NCBI GenBank assembly: GCA_947628685.1
Contig: CANRAT010000027.1
Coordinates: forward strand, 1 to 19,712
DNA length: 19,712 bases
Origin: an uncultured Bacilli bacterium
Lineage (GTDB): Bacteria > Bacillota_I > Bacilli_A > RF39 > UBA660
Direction: 5' to 3'
Shown: piece by piece, positions 1 through 7,568 of the stretch
Layout: every line of letters starts with the position of its first letter
How positions within the stretch are numbered: the first letter of the stretch is position 1
The notes under the pieces: generated by a model
Told to the model about the DNA's origin: nothing
Seen by the model: only the letters and a program-made list of their open reading frames with translations
The model's database searches: none
Made by a program: the position numbers and the translations under genes

Positions 1-20
1 ATTAAATAAGGAGGATATAT

Positions 21-782
21 ATGAAAGGAATCTTAGGTCGTAAAATTGGAATGACTCAAGTGTTTACAGAATCAGGTAAATTGATACCAGTAACTGTCGT
101 TGAAGTTGAAAAAAATGTAGTAACACAGATTAAAACTAAAGAAAATGATGGTTATGATGCAATTCAACTTGGTTTTGGCAATACTAGAGAAAAGTTAGCG
201 ACTAAAGCTTCTGCAGGACATACTGCAAAAGCAAAAACTACACCTAAGCGCTTCTTTAGAGAAATAAAAGGTGTAGATATCAATTCATATACTCTTGGTT
301 CTGAAATAGATGCTTCTATATTCACTCCAGGAGAAGTGGTTGATGTAACTGGAACTACTAAAGGAAAAGGGTTCCAAGGTGTTATTAAAAGACACGGACA
401 ATCAAGAGGTCCTATGGGACATGGTTCACATTATCATAGAAGACCAGGTTCAATGGGAACAATGAGACCAATGCGTGTTTTCAAGGGTAAAAAACTTGCT
501 GGACATATGGGAACACTTACAGTAACTATTCAAAACCTTGAAGTTGTTGCTGTAGATTTAGAAAATAATGTAATACTTATAAGTGGAAATATACCAGGGC
601 CAAAAAAAGGTTTGGTTATTATAAAGAGTGCTGTTAAAGGAAACGGAGCTGTAAATGAAATGGAATCTTTAGTTTCTTACGACACAGAGTCTTTAGAATC
701 ACCTGAAGAAGTAACTGTTGAAACACCAGTGGATGAAACTGTAGCTAGCGATGATACTAGCAAGGAGGAAACACATGAGTAA
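21..782 (+). CDS. rplC: 50S ribosomal protein L3
   Basis: L3 binds 23S rRNA early in 50S assembly and reaches toward the peptidyl transferase centre. The protein has 253 residues against about 210 in most bacteria. The conserved body includes the start MKGILGRKIGMTQ and the glycine- and histidine-rich loop GPMGHGSHYHRRPGSMG near residues 131-147. The extra length is an acidic Glu/Asp/Ser/Thr-rich tail of about 45 residues after position 208, with no recognisable domain. The ATG follows AAGGAGG. It is the first complete gene of the window; rpsJ would be expected just upstream, outside it. Its 3' end overlaps the start of rplD by 8 bases, which suggests translational coupling. Confidence 0.97.
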   Translation: MKGILGRKIGMTQVFTESGKLIPVTVVEVEKNVVTQIKTKENDGYDAIQLGFGNTREKLATKASAGHTAKAKTTPKRFFREIKGVDINSYTLGSEIDASIFTPGEVVDVTGTTKGKGFQGVIKRHGQSRGPMGHGSHYHRRPGSMGTMRPMRVFKGKKLAGHMGTLTVTIQNLEVVAVDLENNVILISGNIPGPKKGLVIIKSAVKGNGAVNEMESLVSYDTESLESPEEVTVETPVDETVASDDTSKEETHE

Positions 783-1398
783 AATAGACGTATTAAATAT
801 TAATGGTGAAAAGGTAAAAGATATTACATTAAATAAAGAAGTGTTTGGAGTTGTTCCAAATGATGCAGTATTATATGATGCAATTAAGTTATCTCAAAAT
901 AATGCTCGTCAAGGAACAAGAGGACTAAAAGGACGTTCTTTAGTTTCTGGAGGTGGAAGAAAGCCTTGGAGACAAAAAGAAACAGGACGTGCTCGTCAAG
1001 GTTCTACAAGAGCCCCACATTGGTATCATGGTGCTTTTGCATTTGGAAATCAAGAAAGAAATTTCAAAGTTAAACAAAATAGAAAAGAAAGAGCTTTAGC
1101 TTTAAAATCAGCTTTATCATATAAAGTAATCAATAAGGAATTAGTAATTGTTGATTCATTAAGTGTAGAGTCAAATAAAACTAAAGACATTAAAAATATA
1201 TTAAATAAATTTAAGCCTGAAAGAAACGCATTAATAATTGTTTCAGAATTAAATGATAATTTAGTTTTAGCTACTCGTAATTTAAATAATATTTTATTAC
1301 TTGAAGCTAGTGAAATTAATGTATTAGACGTTGTTTCAGCTAATCTTATAATAGCTGAAGAAGAGGCCATTAAGAAAATAGAGGAGGCTTTAGTATAA
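775..1398 (+). CDS. rplD: 50S ribosomal protein L4
   Basis: L4 is a primary 23S rRNA binder whose long loop lines the peptide exit tunnel; in some bacteria it also represses its own operon. The 207-residue product carries the tunnel-loop signature SGGGRKPWRQKETGRARQGS. I chose the ATG at 775 because MSKIDVLNI matches an L4 start and an AAGGAGG site lies 7 bases upstream inside the end of rplC. The in-frame start at 751 would add eight unrelated residues. The gene overlaps rplC by 8 bases (ATGAGTAA) and shares one base with rplW (TAATG), so the three are probably translationally coupled. Confidence 0.97.
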   Translation: MSKIDVLNINGEKVKDITLNKEVFGVVPNDAVLYDAIKLSQNNARQGTRGLKGRSLVSGGGRKPWRQKETGRARQGSTRAPHWYHGAFAFGNQERNFKVKQNRKERALALKSALSYKVINKELVIVDSLSVESNKTKDIKNILNKFKPERNALIIVSELNDNLVLATRNLNNILLLEASEINVLDVVSANLIIAEEEAIKKIEEALV

Positions 1399-1679
1399 TG
1401 AAAACTTTAAGAGATGTTATAAAAGCTCCAATTATTACTGAAAAAACAGCGGCTTTAAATGAAAATGGGAATGTAATTACGTTTAGTGTAGATCCTAAAG
1501 CTAATAAAACTGAAATTAAACAAGCAGTTGAAAAAATTTTTGACGTTAAAGTTGAAAGTGTTAATACAATAAATGTTAAACCTAAAAAAAGAAGAGTAGG
1601 TCGTTACACTGGATTAACAAATAGAAAGAAAAAAGCAATAGTTAAATTAAAAGAAGGAAGTTCAATAGAACTTAACTAA
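1398..1679 (+). CDS. rplW: 50S ribosomal protein L23
   Basis: L23 sits at the polypeptide tunnel exit and docks trigger factor, SRP and the Sec translocon. The 93-residue product is of normal bacterial length, with the conserved N-terminal segment IKAPIITEKT and the basic region VKPKKRRVGRYTG. Its ATG shares the final A of the rplD stop codon, and an AGGAGG at 1381-1386 inside rplD serves as ribosome binding site. It lies in the standard rplD-rplW-rplB order. Confidence 0.97.
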   Translation: MKTLRDVIKAPIITEKTAALNENGNVITFSVDPKANKTEIKQAVEKIFDVKVESVNTINVKPKKRRVGRYTGLTNRKKKAIVKLKEGSSIELN

Positions 1680-1698
1680 TCTAAAGGAGGAAATACGA

Positions 1699-2529
1699 AT
1701 GGCAATCAAAAGTTATAAATCAACGACTAATGGTAGACGTGGTATGACTACTTTAGATAATAGTGAATTAACTAAAGTAGCACCAGAGAAATCATTACTT
1801 GTTACATTAAAGAAAAATGGTGGTCGTAATAATCAAGGTAAAATTACTGTTCGTCATCAAGGCGGAGGAGCTAAAAGAAAATATCGTATTATAGATTTCA
1901 AAAGAAATAAAGACGGTGTAATTGGAACTGTCGCATCTATTGAATACGATCCAAACAGAACAGCTAATATTGCTTTAATTAATTATGCAGATGGAGAAAA
2001 AACTTATATAATTGCTCCAAAAGGATTAAAAGTTAATGATAAGATAGAAAGTGGAGAAAATGCCGACATAAAAATTGGTAATTGCCTACCACTATCAAAA
2101 ATTCCTGAAGGAACACTTGTACACAATATCGAGCTTAAACCTTTAAAAGGAGCTCAAATGGTACGTTCTGCAGGTTCTAGTGCACAAATTTTAGGAACAG
2201 AAGGAAAATATACTTTAATTCGTTTAACAAGTGGAGAAGTACGTAAGGTATTAAGTACTTGTCGTGCTGTTATAGGTGAAGTTGGAAATGAAGATCATGA
2301 ATTAGTTAACTTAGGTAAGGCAGGACGTAAAATTCATATGGGAATTAGACCAACTGTTCGTGGTTCAGTTATGAACCCTAATGATCACCCACATGGTGGT
2401 GGTGAAGGTAAAGCACCAGTTGGACATAAAGGACCACTTACACCTTGGGGAAAACCTGCACTTGGATATAAAACTCGTAAAGGCAAAAAACATTCAGATG
2501 ACTTAATAGTACATCGCCGTAAAAAATAG
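1699..2529 (+). CDS. rplB: 50S ribosomal protein L2
   Basis: L2 is needed for subunit association and for the structure around the peptidyl transferase centre. The 276-residue length is typical. Conserved features include the N-terminal RNA-binding region (GRNNQGKITVRHQGGGAKR, residues 43-61) and the C-terminal loop HPHGGGEGKAPVG that reaches the peptidyl transferase centre, followed by a basic tail. The ATG follows AAAGGAGG. It lies between rplW and rpsS as usual. Confidence 0.97.
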   Translation: MAIKSYKSTTNGRRGMTTLDNSELTKVAPEKSLLVTLKKNGGRNNQGKITVRHQGGGAKRKYRIIDFKRNKDGVIGTVASIEYDPNRTANIALINYADGEKTYIIAPKGLKVNDKIESGENADIKIGNCLPLSKIPEGTLVHNIELKPLKGAQMVRSAGSSAQILGTEGKYTLIRLTSGEVRKVLSTCRAVIGEVGNEDHELVNLGKAGRKIHMGIRPTVRGSVMNPNDHPHGGGEGKAPVGHKGPLTPWGKPALGYKTRKGKKHSDDLIVHRRKK

Positions 2530-2543
2530 GAAAGGATGATAAA

Positions 2544-2816
2544 ATGGCTAGAAGTTTAAAAAAAGGACCTTTTGCAGATGAAAGTTTAATGAAAAAGGTA
2601 AAAAAAGTAAATGAATCTGAAAAAAAAGAGGTTATTAAAACTTGGTCTCGTCGTTCAACAATTTTTCCAGAATTTATAGGGAATACGTTCGCTGTTCATA
2701 ATGGAAAAGAATTCGTTCCTGTGTATGTTACTGAAGATATGGTAGGACATAAATTAGGTGAATTCGTAGCTACTCGTAAATTTGGTGGTCACGGCGATCA
2801 AAAAGAGACTAAATAA
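2544..2816 (+). CDS. rpsS: 30S ribosomal protein S19
   Basis: S19 binds the head of the 30S subunit with S13 and contacts the A-site tRNA and the 50S. The 90-residue protein begins MARSLKKGPFADE and contains WSRRSTIFPEFIG, both diagnostic of S19. The C-terminal segment reads TRKFGGHGDQKETK. The start is preceded by GGAAAGGATGATAAA. It sits between rplB and rplV, the conserved S10-operon order. Confidence 0.97.
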   Translation: MARSLKKGPFADESLMKKVKKVNESEKKEVIKTWSRRSTIFPEFIGNTFAVHNGKEFVPVYVTEDMVGHKLGEFVATRKFGGHGDQKETK

Positions 2817-2838
2817 AACCTAGGAAGGAAGGAAAAAG

Positions 2839-3174
2839 ATGGAAACAAAAGCAGTTGCAAGGGGGCTTAGAATTCCTCCACGCAAAGCACGTCTAATAGT
2901 TGATTTAATACGTGGAAAAGATGTTGCTGAAGCTTCAAGAATTTGTGAAAATTACAATAGTGAAGCTGCTAGATTAACTTTAAAAGTGTTGACATCAGCT
3001 GTTGCAAACGCTTCTAATAACTTAGGATTAGATAAAACTAAATTATACGTTAAAGAGGTGTATGTTGATGAAGGACAGACTTTAAAAAGAATGAATTTTG
3101 GTTCACGTGGACACGTTGATCCAATTAAAAAAAGAACAAGTCATATTACAATTGTTGTAAGTGAAAGAAACTAA
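2839..3174 (+). CDS. rplV: 50S ribosomal protein L22
   Basis: L22 contacts all 23S rRNA domains, and its hairpin forms the tunnel constriction with L4. The 111-residue product has the conserved RIPPRKARLIVDLIRGK segment near residues 11-27 and the C-terminal hairpin sequence DEGQTLKRMNFGSRGHVDPI, where macrolide-resistance changes occur in other species; the length looks normal. A purine-rich AGGAAGGAAGG lies upstream of the ATG. Confidence 0.97.
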   Translation: METKAVARGLRIPPRKARLIVDLIRGKDVAEASRICENYNSEAARLTLKVLTSAVANASNNLGLDKTKLYVKEVYVDEGQTLKRMNFGSRGHVDPIKKRTSHITIVVSERN

Positions 3175-3192
3175 TGTGAAGGAGGAAAACTT

Positions 3193-3870
3193 GTGGGTCA
3201 AAAAGTTAGTCCAATAGGACTTAGAATGGGCATTAATAAATCTTGGCAATCAACTTGGTATGCAGAAGGAAAAGATAATGCTAAGTATATTAAAAATGAT
3301 GACAAGATTCGTAAAATGCTAGAGAAAAAACTAAAAGACGCATCAGTATCAAGTATTCTAATTGAAAGAGATTCAAAGAAGACTAATGTTGTCATAAATA
3401 CAGCTAAACCTGGTGTAGTAATTGGACACGGTGGAGATTTGATAGAGCAAATAAAAAAAGATTTGTCTAAGCTTGTAAATGAAAATATTCAAATCTCTAT
3501 TAAAGAAGTTAAAAATCCAGATTTAGATGCTCAAATAGTTGCAGAAAATATTGCACGTCAAATAGAAGGTCGTGTATCATTTAGAATAGCTCAAAAAAGA
3601 GCAATAAGAAATACAATGAAAGCAGGAGCAAAAGGAATAACTACTTCTGTATCTGGACGTTTAGGAGGAGCTGATATGGCTCGTACTGAAGGTTATACAG
3701 AAGGTAGCGTTCCACGTCATACTTTAAGATCTGATATAGATTATGCTTGGAAAGAAGCTAATACTACTTATGGAAAAATAGGAGTTAAAGTATGGATTTA
3801 TAAAGGAGAAATACTTCCTGCAAAAAATAAGGGAGGTAATAAAGATGGCAGTAATTCCAAAAAGAACTAA
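3193..3870 (+). CDS. rpsC: 30S ribosomal protein S3
   Basis: S3 lies at the mRNA entry site of the 30S head and contributes to helicase activity there. The 225-residue product starts with GTG (MGQKVSPIGLRMG). It contains a KH RNA-binding domain whose GxxG loop reads IGHGGD near residues 77-82, followed by the C-terminal S3 domain (SGRLGGADMARTEGYTEGSVPRHTLRSD in pieces). An AAGGAGG stands upstream. The last residues form a low-complexity Asn/Lys/Gly/Ser tail, because the 3' end doubles as the ribosome binding site and start of rplP: the two genes overlap by 26 bases. Confidence 0.97.
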   Translation: MGQKVSPIGLRMGINKSWQSTWYAEGKDNAKYIKNDDKIRKMLEKKLKDASVSSILIERDSKKTNVVINTAKPGVVIGHGGDLIEQIKKDLSKLVNENIQISIKEVKNPDLDAQIVAENIARQIEGRVSFRIAQKRAIRNTMKAGAKGITTSVSGRLGGADMARTEGYTEGSVPRHTLRSDIDYAWKEANTTYGKIGVKVWIYKGEILPAKNKGGNKDGSNSKKN

Positions 3871-4273
3871 ATATCGTAATGTACATCGTCTTCCTTATGA
3901 AGGAAAAGCAAAAGGAAATACTAAGGTTAACTTTGGTGAATATGGTTTAATGGCACTTGAAGGAGCTTGGATTACAGATAGACAAATAGAAGCTGCCAGA
4001 GTTGCTATGACTCGTTATATGAAACGTGGTGGAAAAGTATGGATAAATATATTCCCACATCTTTCATTGACAAAAAAACCACTTGAAACTCGTCAAGGTA
4101 AAGGTAAAGGTTCTCATGATGCATGGGTTGCAGTAGTTAAAGAAGGAAAAGTTATGTTTGAAATAGGAGAAGTTAGTGAAGATGTTGCTCGTGAAGCACT
4201 ACGCCTTGCTATGCATAAACTTCCTATCAAATGTAAATTTGTAAAGAAAGAAAGTGGTGATTCTAATGACTAA
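3845..4273 (+). CDS. rplP: 50S ribosomal protein L16
   Basis: L16 helps organise the A-site region of the 50S and is among the last proteins added. The 142-residue product has FGEYGLMALEGAWITDRQIEAAR split across residues 30-52 and the loop ETRQGKGKGSHDAWVAVV, both L16 hallmarks. Its start lies inside rpsC, with a strong AAGGGAGG nine bases upstream. Its stop overlaps the start of rpmC by 8 bases (ATGACTAA), the same geometry as rplC/rplD. Confidence 0.97.
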   Translation: MAVIPKRTKYRNVHRLPYEGKAKGNTKVNFGEYGLMALEGAWITDRQIEAARVAMTRYMKRGGKVWINIFPHLSLTKKPLETRQGKGKGSHDAWVAVVKEGKVMFEIGEVSEDVAREALRLAMHKLPIKCKFVKKESGDSND

Positions 4274-4460
4274 TAAAGAAATAAGAGAATTATCTAATGA
4301 AGAAATACTTTCTAAAATAGAAGAATCAAAGGAAGAATTATTTAACTTACGTTTCAAACAAGCAACAGGATCTTTAGAAAAACCTTCAAGAATCACAGAA
4401 TTAAGAAAGTTAGTTGCACGTATGAAGACAATCTTACGTGAAAGAGAATTAACTAAATAG
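4266..4460 (+). CDS. rpmC: 50S ribosomal protein L29
   Basis: L29 is a small two-helix protein near the tunnel exit next to L23. The product is 64 residues, normal for the family, with the helix pair IRELSNEEILSKIEESKEEL and LFNLRFKQATGSLEKPSRI. I chose ATG 4266 (MTNKEIREL) over an in-frame GTG 12 bases upstream because only the former aligns with the L29 start. It overlaps the end of rplP by 8 bases. Confidence 0.96.
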   Translation: MTNKEIRELSNEEILSKIEESKEELFNLRFKQATGSLEKPSRITELRKLVARMKTILRERELTK

Positions 4461-4469
4461 GAGGAAAAT

Positions 4470-4730
4470 ATGGAAGAAAAAAGAACTCGTGAATTAATTG
4501 GAACGGTTGTAAGTGATGTTAACGATAAAACAATAACTGTATTAGTTGAAACTTACAAAAATGATAGATTATATGGAAAAAGAGTTAAATATTCAAAAAA
4601 ATATACTGCACATGATGAGAAAAATGAAGCTAAAAAGGGCGATAGAGTTCTTATAGCTGAAACTAGACCATTATCAAAAACTAAACATTTCCGTTTAGTA
4701 CGTGTTATAGAAAAAGCAATTATTTTATAA
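4470..4730 (+). CDS. rpsQ: 30S ribosomal protein S17
   Basis: S17 is an OB-fold protein that binds 16S rRNA early in 30S assembly. The 86-residue product has the conserved core LIGTVVSDVNDKTITVLVE and the signature KKYTAHDEKNEAKKGDRV, ending RPLSKTKHFRLVRVIEKA. The start follows AGGAGGAAAAT. It lies between rpmC and rplN in the standard order. Confidence 0.97.
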   Translation: MEEKRTRELIGTVVSDVNDKTITVLVETYKNDRLYGKRVKYSKKYTAHDEKNEAKKGDRVLIAETRPLSKTKHFRLVRVIEKAIIL

Positions 4731-4755
4731 TTGAACGAGTGAAGGAGGATAATAT

Positions 4756-5124
4756 ATGATTCAACAGGAAAGCCGTTTAAAAGTAGCCGATAATTCAGGA
4801 GCAAGAGAAATATCTGTTATTCGTGTTCTTGGAGGCTCTAAAGTTAAAACTGGTAATATTGGTGATATAGTAGTTGCTACAGTAAAAAAAGCAACTCCTA
4901 ACGGAACTGTCGGCAAAGGAAAAGTAGTTAAAGCCGTAGTAGTAAGAAGCAAATTTGGTCTAAGAAGAGAAGACGGATCATATATCAAATTTGACGATAA
5001 CGCAGCTGTTATTATTAAAGATGATAAGAGTCCAGTCGGAACTCGTGTATTTGGACCAATAGCACGTGAATTACGTGATTTAGGGTATGCTAAAATAGCA
5101 TCACTTGCTAAAGAAGTGCTATAG
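4756..5124 (+). CDS. rplN: 50S ribosomal protein L14
   Basis: L14 lies at the subunit interface, where it contacts 16S rRNA and is the target of the silencing factor RsfS. It is 122 residues, exactly the usual bacterial length. It begins MIQQESRLKVADNSGAR and carries the signature for the family, GKGKVVKAVVVRSKFGLRR. The start follows AAGGAGGATAATAT. By E. coli convention this is the first gene of the spc segment, but I see no promoter or terminator in the 25-base gap after rpsQ. Confidence 0.97.
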   Translation: MIQQESRLKVADNSGAREISVIRVLGGSKVKTGNIGDIVVATVKKATPNGTVGKGKVVKAVVVRSKFGLRREDGSYIKFDDNAAVIIKDDKSPVGTRVFGPIARELRDLGYAKIASLAKEVL

Positions 5125-5139
5125 TTTGGAGGATGAAAA

Positions 5140-5448
5140 ATGAACTTTAAAACTGGAGATAAAGTAGTTGTCATTTCTGGAAAAGATAAAGGAAAAGAAG
5201 GAAAAATTACTCATATATTACGTAGTGAAAATAGAGTAGTTGTCGAAGGAATTAATATGGTAAAAAAACATGTTAAAGGAAATGGACAACAAGCAGGATC
5301 TATAAATGATGTTGAAGCTCCTATTCATGCTTCAAATGTAATGATAGTAGATCCAAAAACGAAAAAGCCTACTAGAATTGGGCATAGTGTAAATAAAGAC
5401 GGTAAGAAAATTAGAGTTTCAAAAAAATCTAATTCAAGTCTTGATTAA
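5140..5448 (+). CDS. rplX: 50S ribosomal protein L24
   Basis: L24 initiates 50S assembly. The 102-residue protein begins with a KOW motif, KTGDKVVVISGKDKGKEGKI (residues 4-23), followed by GINMVKKHVKGNGQQ and the conserved HASNVMIVDPKT segment. The length is typical for Firmicutes. The gap to rplN is 15 bases and contains the ribosome binding site TTTGGAGGATG. Confidence 0.97.
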   Translation: MNFKTGDKVVVISGKDKGKEGKITHILRSENRVVVEGINMVKKHVKGNGQQAGSINDVEAPIHASNVMIVDPKTKKPTRIGHSVNKDGKKIRVSKKSNSSLD

Positions 5449-5465
5449 TTGAAAGGAGGGTATAT

Positions 5466-6005
5466 ATGAACCGCCTAAAAGAAAAATATATGAATGAAAT
5501 CGTATCCGATTTATTGAGTAAACATAATTACAAAAACAAACAAGAAGTACCTAAATTAGAAAAAATTGTAGTTAATATTGGTTGTGGAGATGCAGCCTCA
5601 AATTCAAAATTACTTGAAGGTGCAATGAGAGACCTTGAAATTATTACAGGGCAAAAAGCTATTGCTACGAAAGCAAAAAAATCTATAGCAGGTTTTAAGC
5701 TTAGACAAGGTCAATCTATTGGATGCAAAGTAACTTTACGTGGGGAGAATATGTATAACTTCTTAGATAAATTAATTAGTATTACATTACCTCGTGTAAG
5801 AGATTTTAGAGGTATATCTAATAAGGCATTTGACGGAAGAGGAAATTACACATTAGGACTTACTGAACAATTAATATTCCCAGAAATTGAATATGATGAT
5901 GTAGTTAAAGTACGTGGTATGGATATAGTTTTTGTTACAAGTGCAAAAACTGATCAAGAAGCGTTAGATCTCTTAAAAGGTTTCGGAATGCCATTTAAGA
6001 AATAA
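5466..6005 (+). CDS. rplE: 50S ribosomal protein L5
   Basis: L5 binds 5S rRNA and forms the central protuberance, touching the P-site tRNA. The product is 179 residues, the usual bacterial length. It begins MNRLKEKYMNEIVSDL. Conserved blocks are VPKLEKIVVNIGCGDA, KAKKSIAGFKLRQGQSIGCK and RDFRGISNKAFDGRGNY. An AAAGGAGGG site stands before the ATG. The usual motif asparagine-valine-glycine region is present as VNIGCGD, with a cysteine in place of the more common valine. Confidence 0.97.
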   Translation: MNRLKEKYMNEIVSDLLSKHNYKNKQEVPKLEKIVVNIGCGDAASNSKLLEGAMRDLEIITGQKAIATKAKKSIAGFKLRQGQSIGCKVTLRGENMYNFLDKLISITLPRVRDFRGISNKAFDGRGNYTLGLTEQLIFPEIEYDDVVKVRGMDIVFVTSAKTDQEALDLLKGFGMPFKK

Positions 6006-6020
6006 ACTTAGGAGGAAAAT

Positions 6021-6206
6021 ATGGCTAAGAAAAGTATGAAAATTAAAGCTAGTCGCGAACCTAAATTCGAAGTACGTAGATATACTCGTTGCAGTCGTTG
6101 TGGACGTCCACATGCTGTACTTAAAAAATACGGAATATGTAGAATTTGTTTCCGTGAATTAGCTTATAAGGGACAAATACCAGGAATGAAAAAATCAAGT
6201 TGGTAA
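6021..6206 (+). CDS. rpsZ: 30S ribosomal protein S14, zinc-binding type
   Basis: S14 is placed late into the 30S head. This is the short 61-residue type Z form with a zinc ribbon: cysteines 24 and 27 (CSRC) and 40 and 43 (CRIC). The longer zinc-free form of about 89 residues is a separate paralog in many Firmicutes and is not seen here. The start follows AGGAGGAAAAT. It occupies the expected place between rplE and rpsH. Confidence 0.97.
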   Translation: MAKKSMKIKASREPKFEVRRYTRCSRCGRPHAVLKKYGICRICFRELAYKGQIPGMKKSSW

Positions 6207-6229
6207 TTTGATAAAAGAAGGAGGATAGT

Positions 6230-6622
6230 ATGGTAACAGATCCAATCGCAGATATGCTAACACGTATTCGTAATGCAAATCAAATGCGATATAAAGAAGT
6301 TGAAGTACCCGCTTCAAAAATGAAAAAAGAAATTGCTAGAATATTAAAATCTGAAGGATTTATAGCTGATTATAAAGAAAAAAGAAATAATATTCAAAAT
6401 ATCCTTGTTTTATCTTTAAAATATGTAGACAAGGAGCGTGTAATTACTGGACTTAAGAGAATTTCTAAACCAGGATTACGTGTATATGTAAAGGCAGAAG
6501 ATGTTCCAACTGTTTTAAATGGACTTGGAATAGCTATTATCTCAACATCTAAAGGTGTTATGACTGATAAGCAAGCTAGAGAAAGTTCTTTGGGTGGAGA
6601 AGTTCTTGCCTATATTTGGTAG
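6230..6622 (+). CDS. rpsH: 30S ribosomal protein S8
   Basis: S8 binds the central domain of 16S rRNA; in E. coli it also represses the spc operon. The 130-residue product starts MVTDPIADMLTRIRNANQ and ends with the S8 signature TDKQARESSLGGEVLAYIW. The ATG follows AAGGAGGATAGT. It lies between rpsZ and rplF. Confidence 0.97.
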   Translation: MVTDPIADMLTRIRNANQMRYKEVEVPASKMKKEIARILKSEGFIADYKEKRNNIQNILVLSLKYVDKERVITGLKRISKPGLRVYVKAEDVPTVLNGLGIAIISTSKGVMTDKQARESSLGGEVLAYIW

Positions 6623-6637
6623 AAAGGATGATACTTG

Positions 6638-7171
6638 ATGAGTCGAGTTGGAAATAGAAAAATAATAATACCAACTGATGTAACTGTAACAGTTGATGGA
6701 AATGTTGTTACTGTAAAAGGACCAAAAGGAGAACTTTCTACTGTAATAAATGAAAACATTACTGTAAATATTAATGAAAATGAATTAACATTGACGAGAA
6801 AAAGTGATGAATATAAAAGTTTTCATGGAACAGCTAACGCAAATATCAACAATATGATTATTGGTGTTACTAAGGGATTTGAAAAAAAACTTGAATCAGT
6901 TGGTGTTGGATATCGTTTTCAATTAAAAGGTACACAGTTAGTTGTAACTGCTGGATTTTCTCATCCTGTTAATGTTGATATTCCATCTGGAATAAAGTTA
7001 GAAGTTCCAAGTAATACGGAATTATTTATAAGAGGAATTGATAAACAATTAGTAGGAGAATTTGCAGCAAGTGTAAGAAAAATTAGAAAACCTGAACCAT
7101 ATAAAGGAAAAGGTATTCGTTATGCTGACGAACATATTCGTCGTAAAGAAGGAAAGAAAGCTTCTAAATAA
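6638..7171 (+). CDS. rplF: 50S ribosomal protein L6
   Basis: L6 lies near the GTPase-associated centre. The protein is 177 residues, with two repeats of the L6 fold. It begins MSRVGNRKIIIPTDVTVTVD, and the C-terminal signature PEPYKGKGIRY is near residues 152-162. I use ATG 6638; a TTG one codon upstream is open but unnecessary. The ribosome binding site AAAGGATGAT is about ten bases away, weaker and farther than for its neighbours. Confidence 0.97.
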   Translation: MSRVGNRKIIIPTDVTVTVDGNVVTVKGPKGELSTVINENITVNINENELTLTRKSDEYKSFHGTANANINNMIIGVTKGFEKKLESVGVGYRFQLKGTQLVVTAGFSHPVNVDIPSGIKLEVPSNTELFIRGIDKQLVGEFAASVRKIRKPEPYKGKGIRYADEHIRRKEGKKASK

Positions 7172-7192
7172 TAAGAGTAAAGGAGAATAGTT

Positions 7193-7555
7193 ATGATCAA
7201 AAAAGTAGACCGTAATAAAGCACGTGAGGAAAGACACTCTCGTGTAAGAAATAAAGTAACAGGATCATCTTGCGTACCTAGACTAAATGTTTTTAGATCA
7301 AACAGTAATATTTTTGCTCAAATCATTGATGATGAAGCTTCTAAAACATTAGTTAGTGCCTCTTCTATAGATAAAGAGTTGAAACTAGAAAATGGTGGAA
7401 ACGTAGAGGCTGCTATAAAAGTAGGAGAACTACTTGCTAAAAGAGCTAAAAAAGCAAAAATATCAAAAGTCGTTTTCGATAGAGGTGGATATCTTTATCA
7501 TGGACGTGTAAAAGCACTCGCAGATGCTGCACGTGAAAATGGACTTGAATTCTAA
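7193..7555 (+). CDS. rplR: 50S ribosomal protein L18
   Basis: L18 carries 5S rRNA into the 50S together with L5. It is 120 residues, the usual length. Conserved parts are the basic N-terminus (MIKKVDRNKAREERHSRVR), the block RLNVFRSNSNIFAQIIDD and the C-terminal FDRGGYLYHGRVKALADAAR. The start follows AAAGGAGAATAGTT. Order rplF-rplR-rpsE is canonical. Confidence 0.97.
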   Translation: MIKKVDRNKAREERHSRVRNKVTGSSCVPRLNVFRSNSNIFAQIIDDEASKTLVSASSIDKELKLENGGNVEAAIKVGELLAKRAKKAKISKVVFDRGGYLYHGRVKALADAARENGLEF

Positions 7556-7568
7556 TAGGAGGGTAATG

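Noticed and set aside
4761..5174. 137-codon open frame on the - strand, antisense to rplN
   Set aside because: It lies wholly opposite a clear L14 gene, has no ribosome binding site, and its protein resembles no family; it is a shadow of the coding strand.
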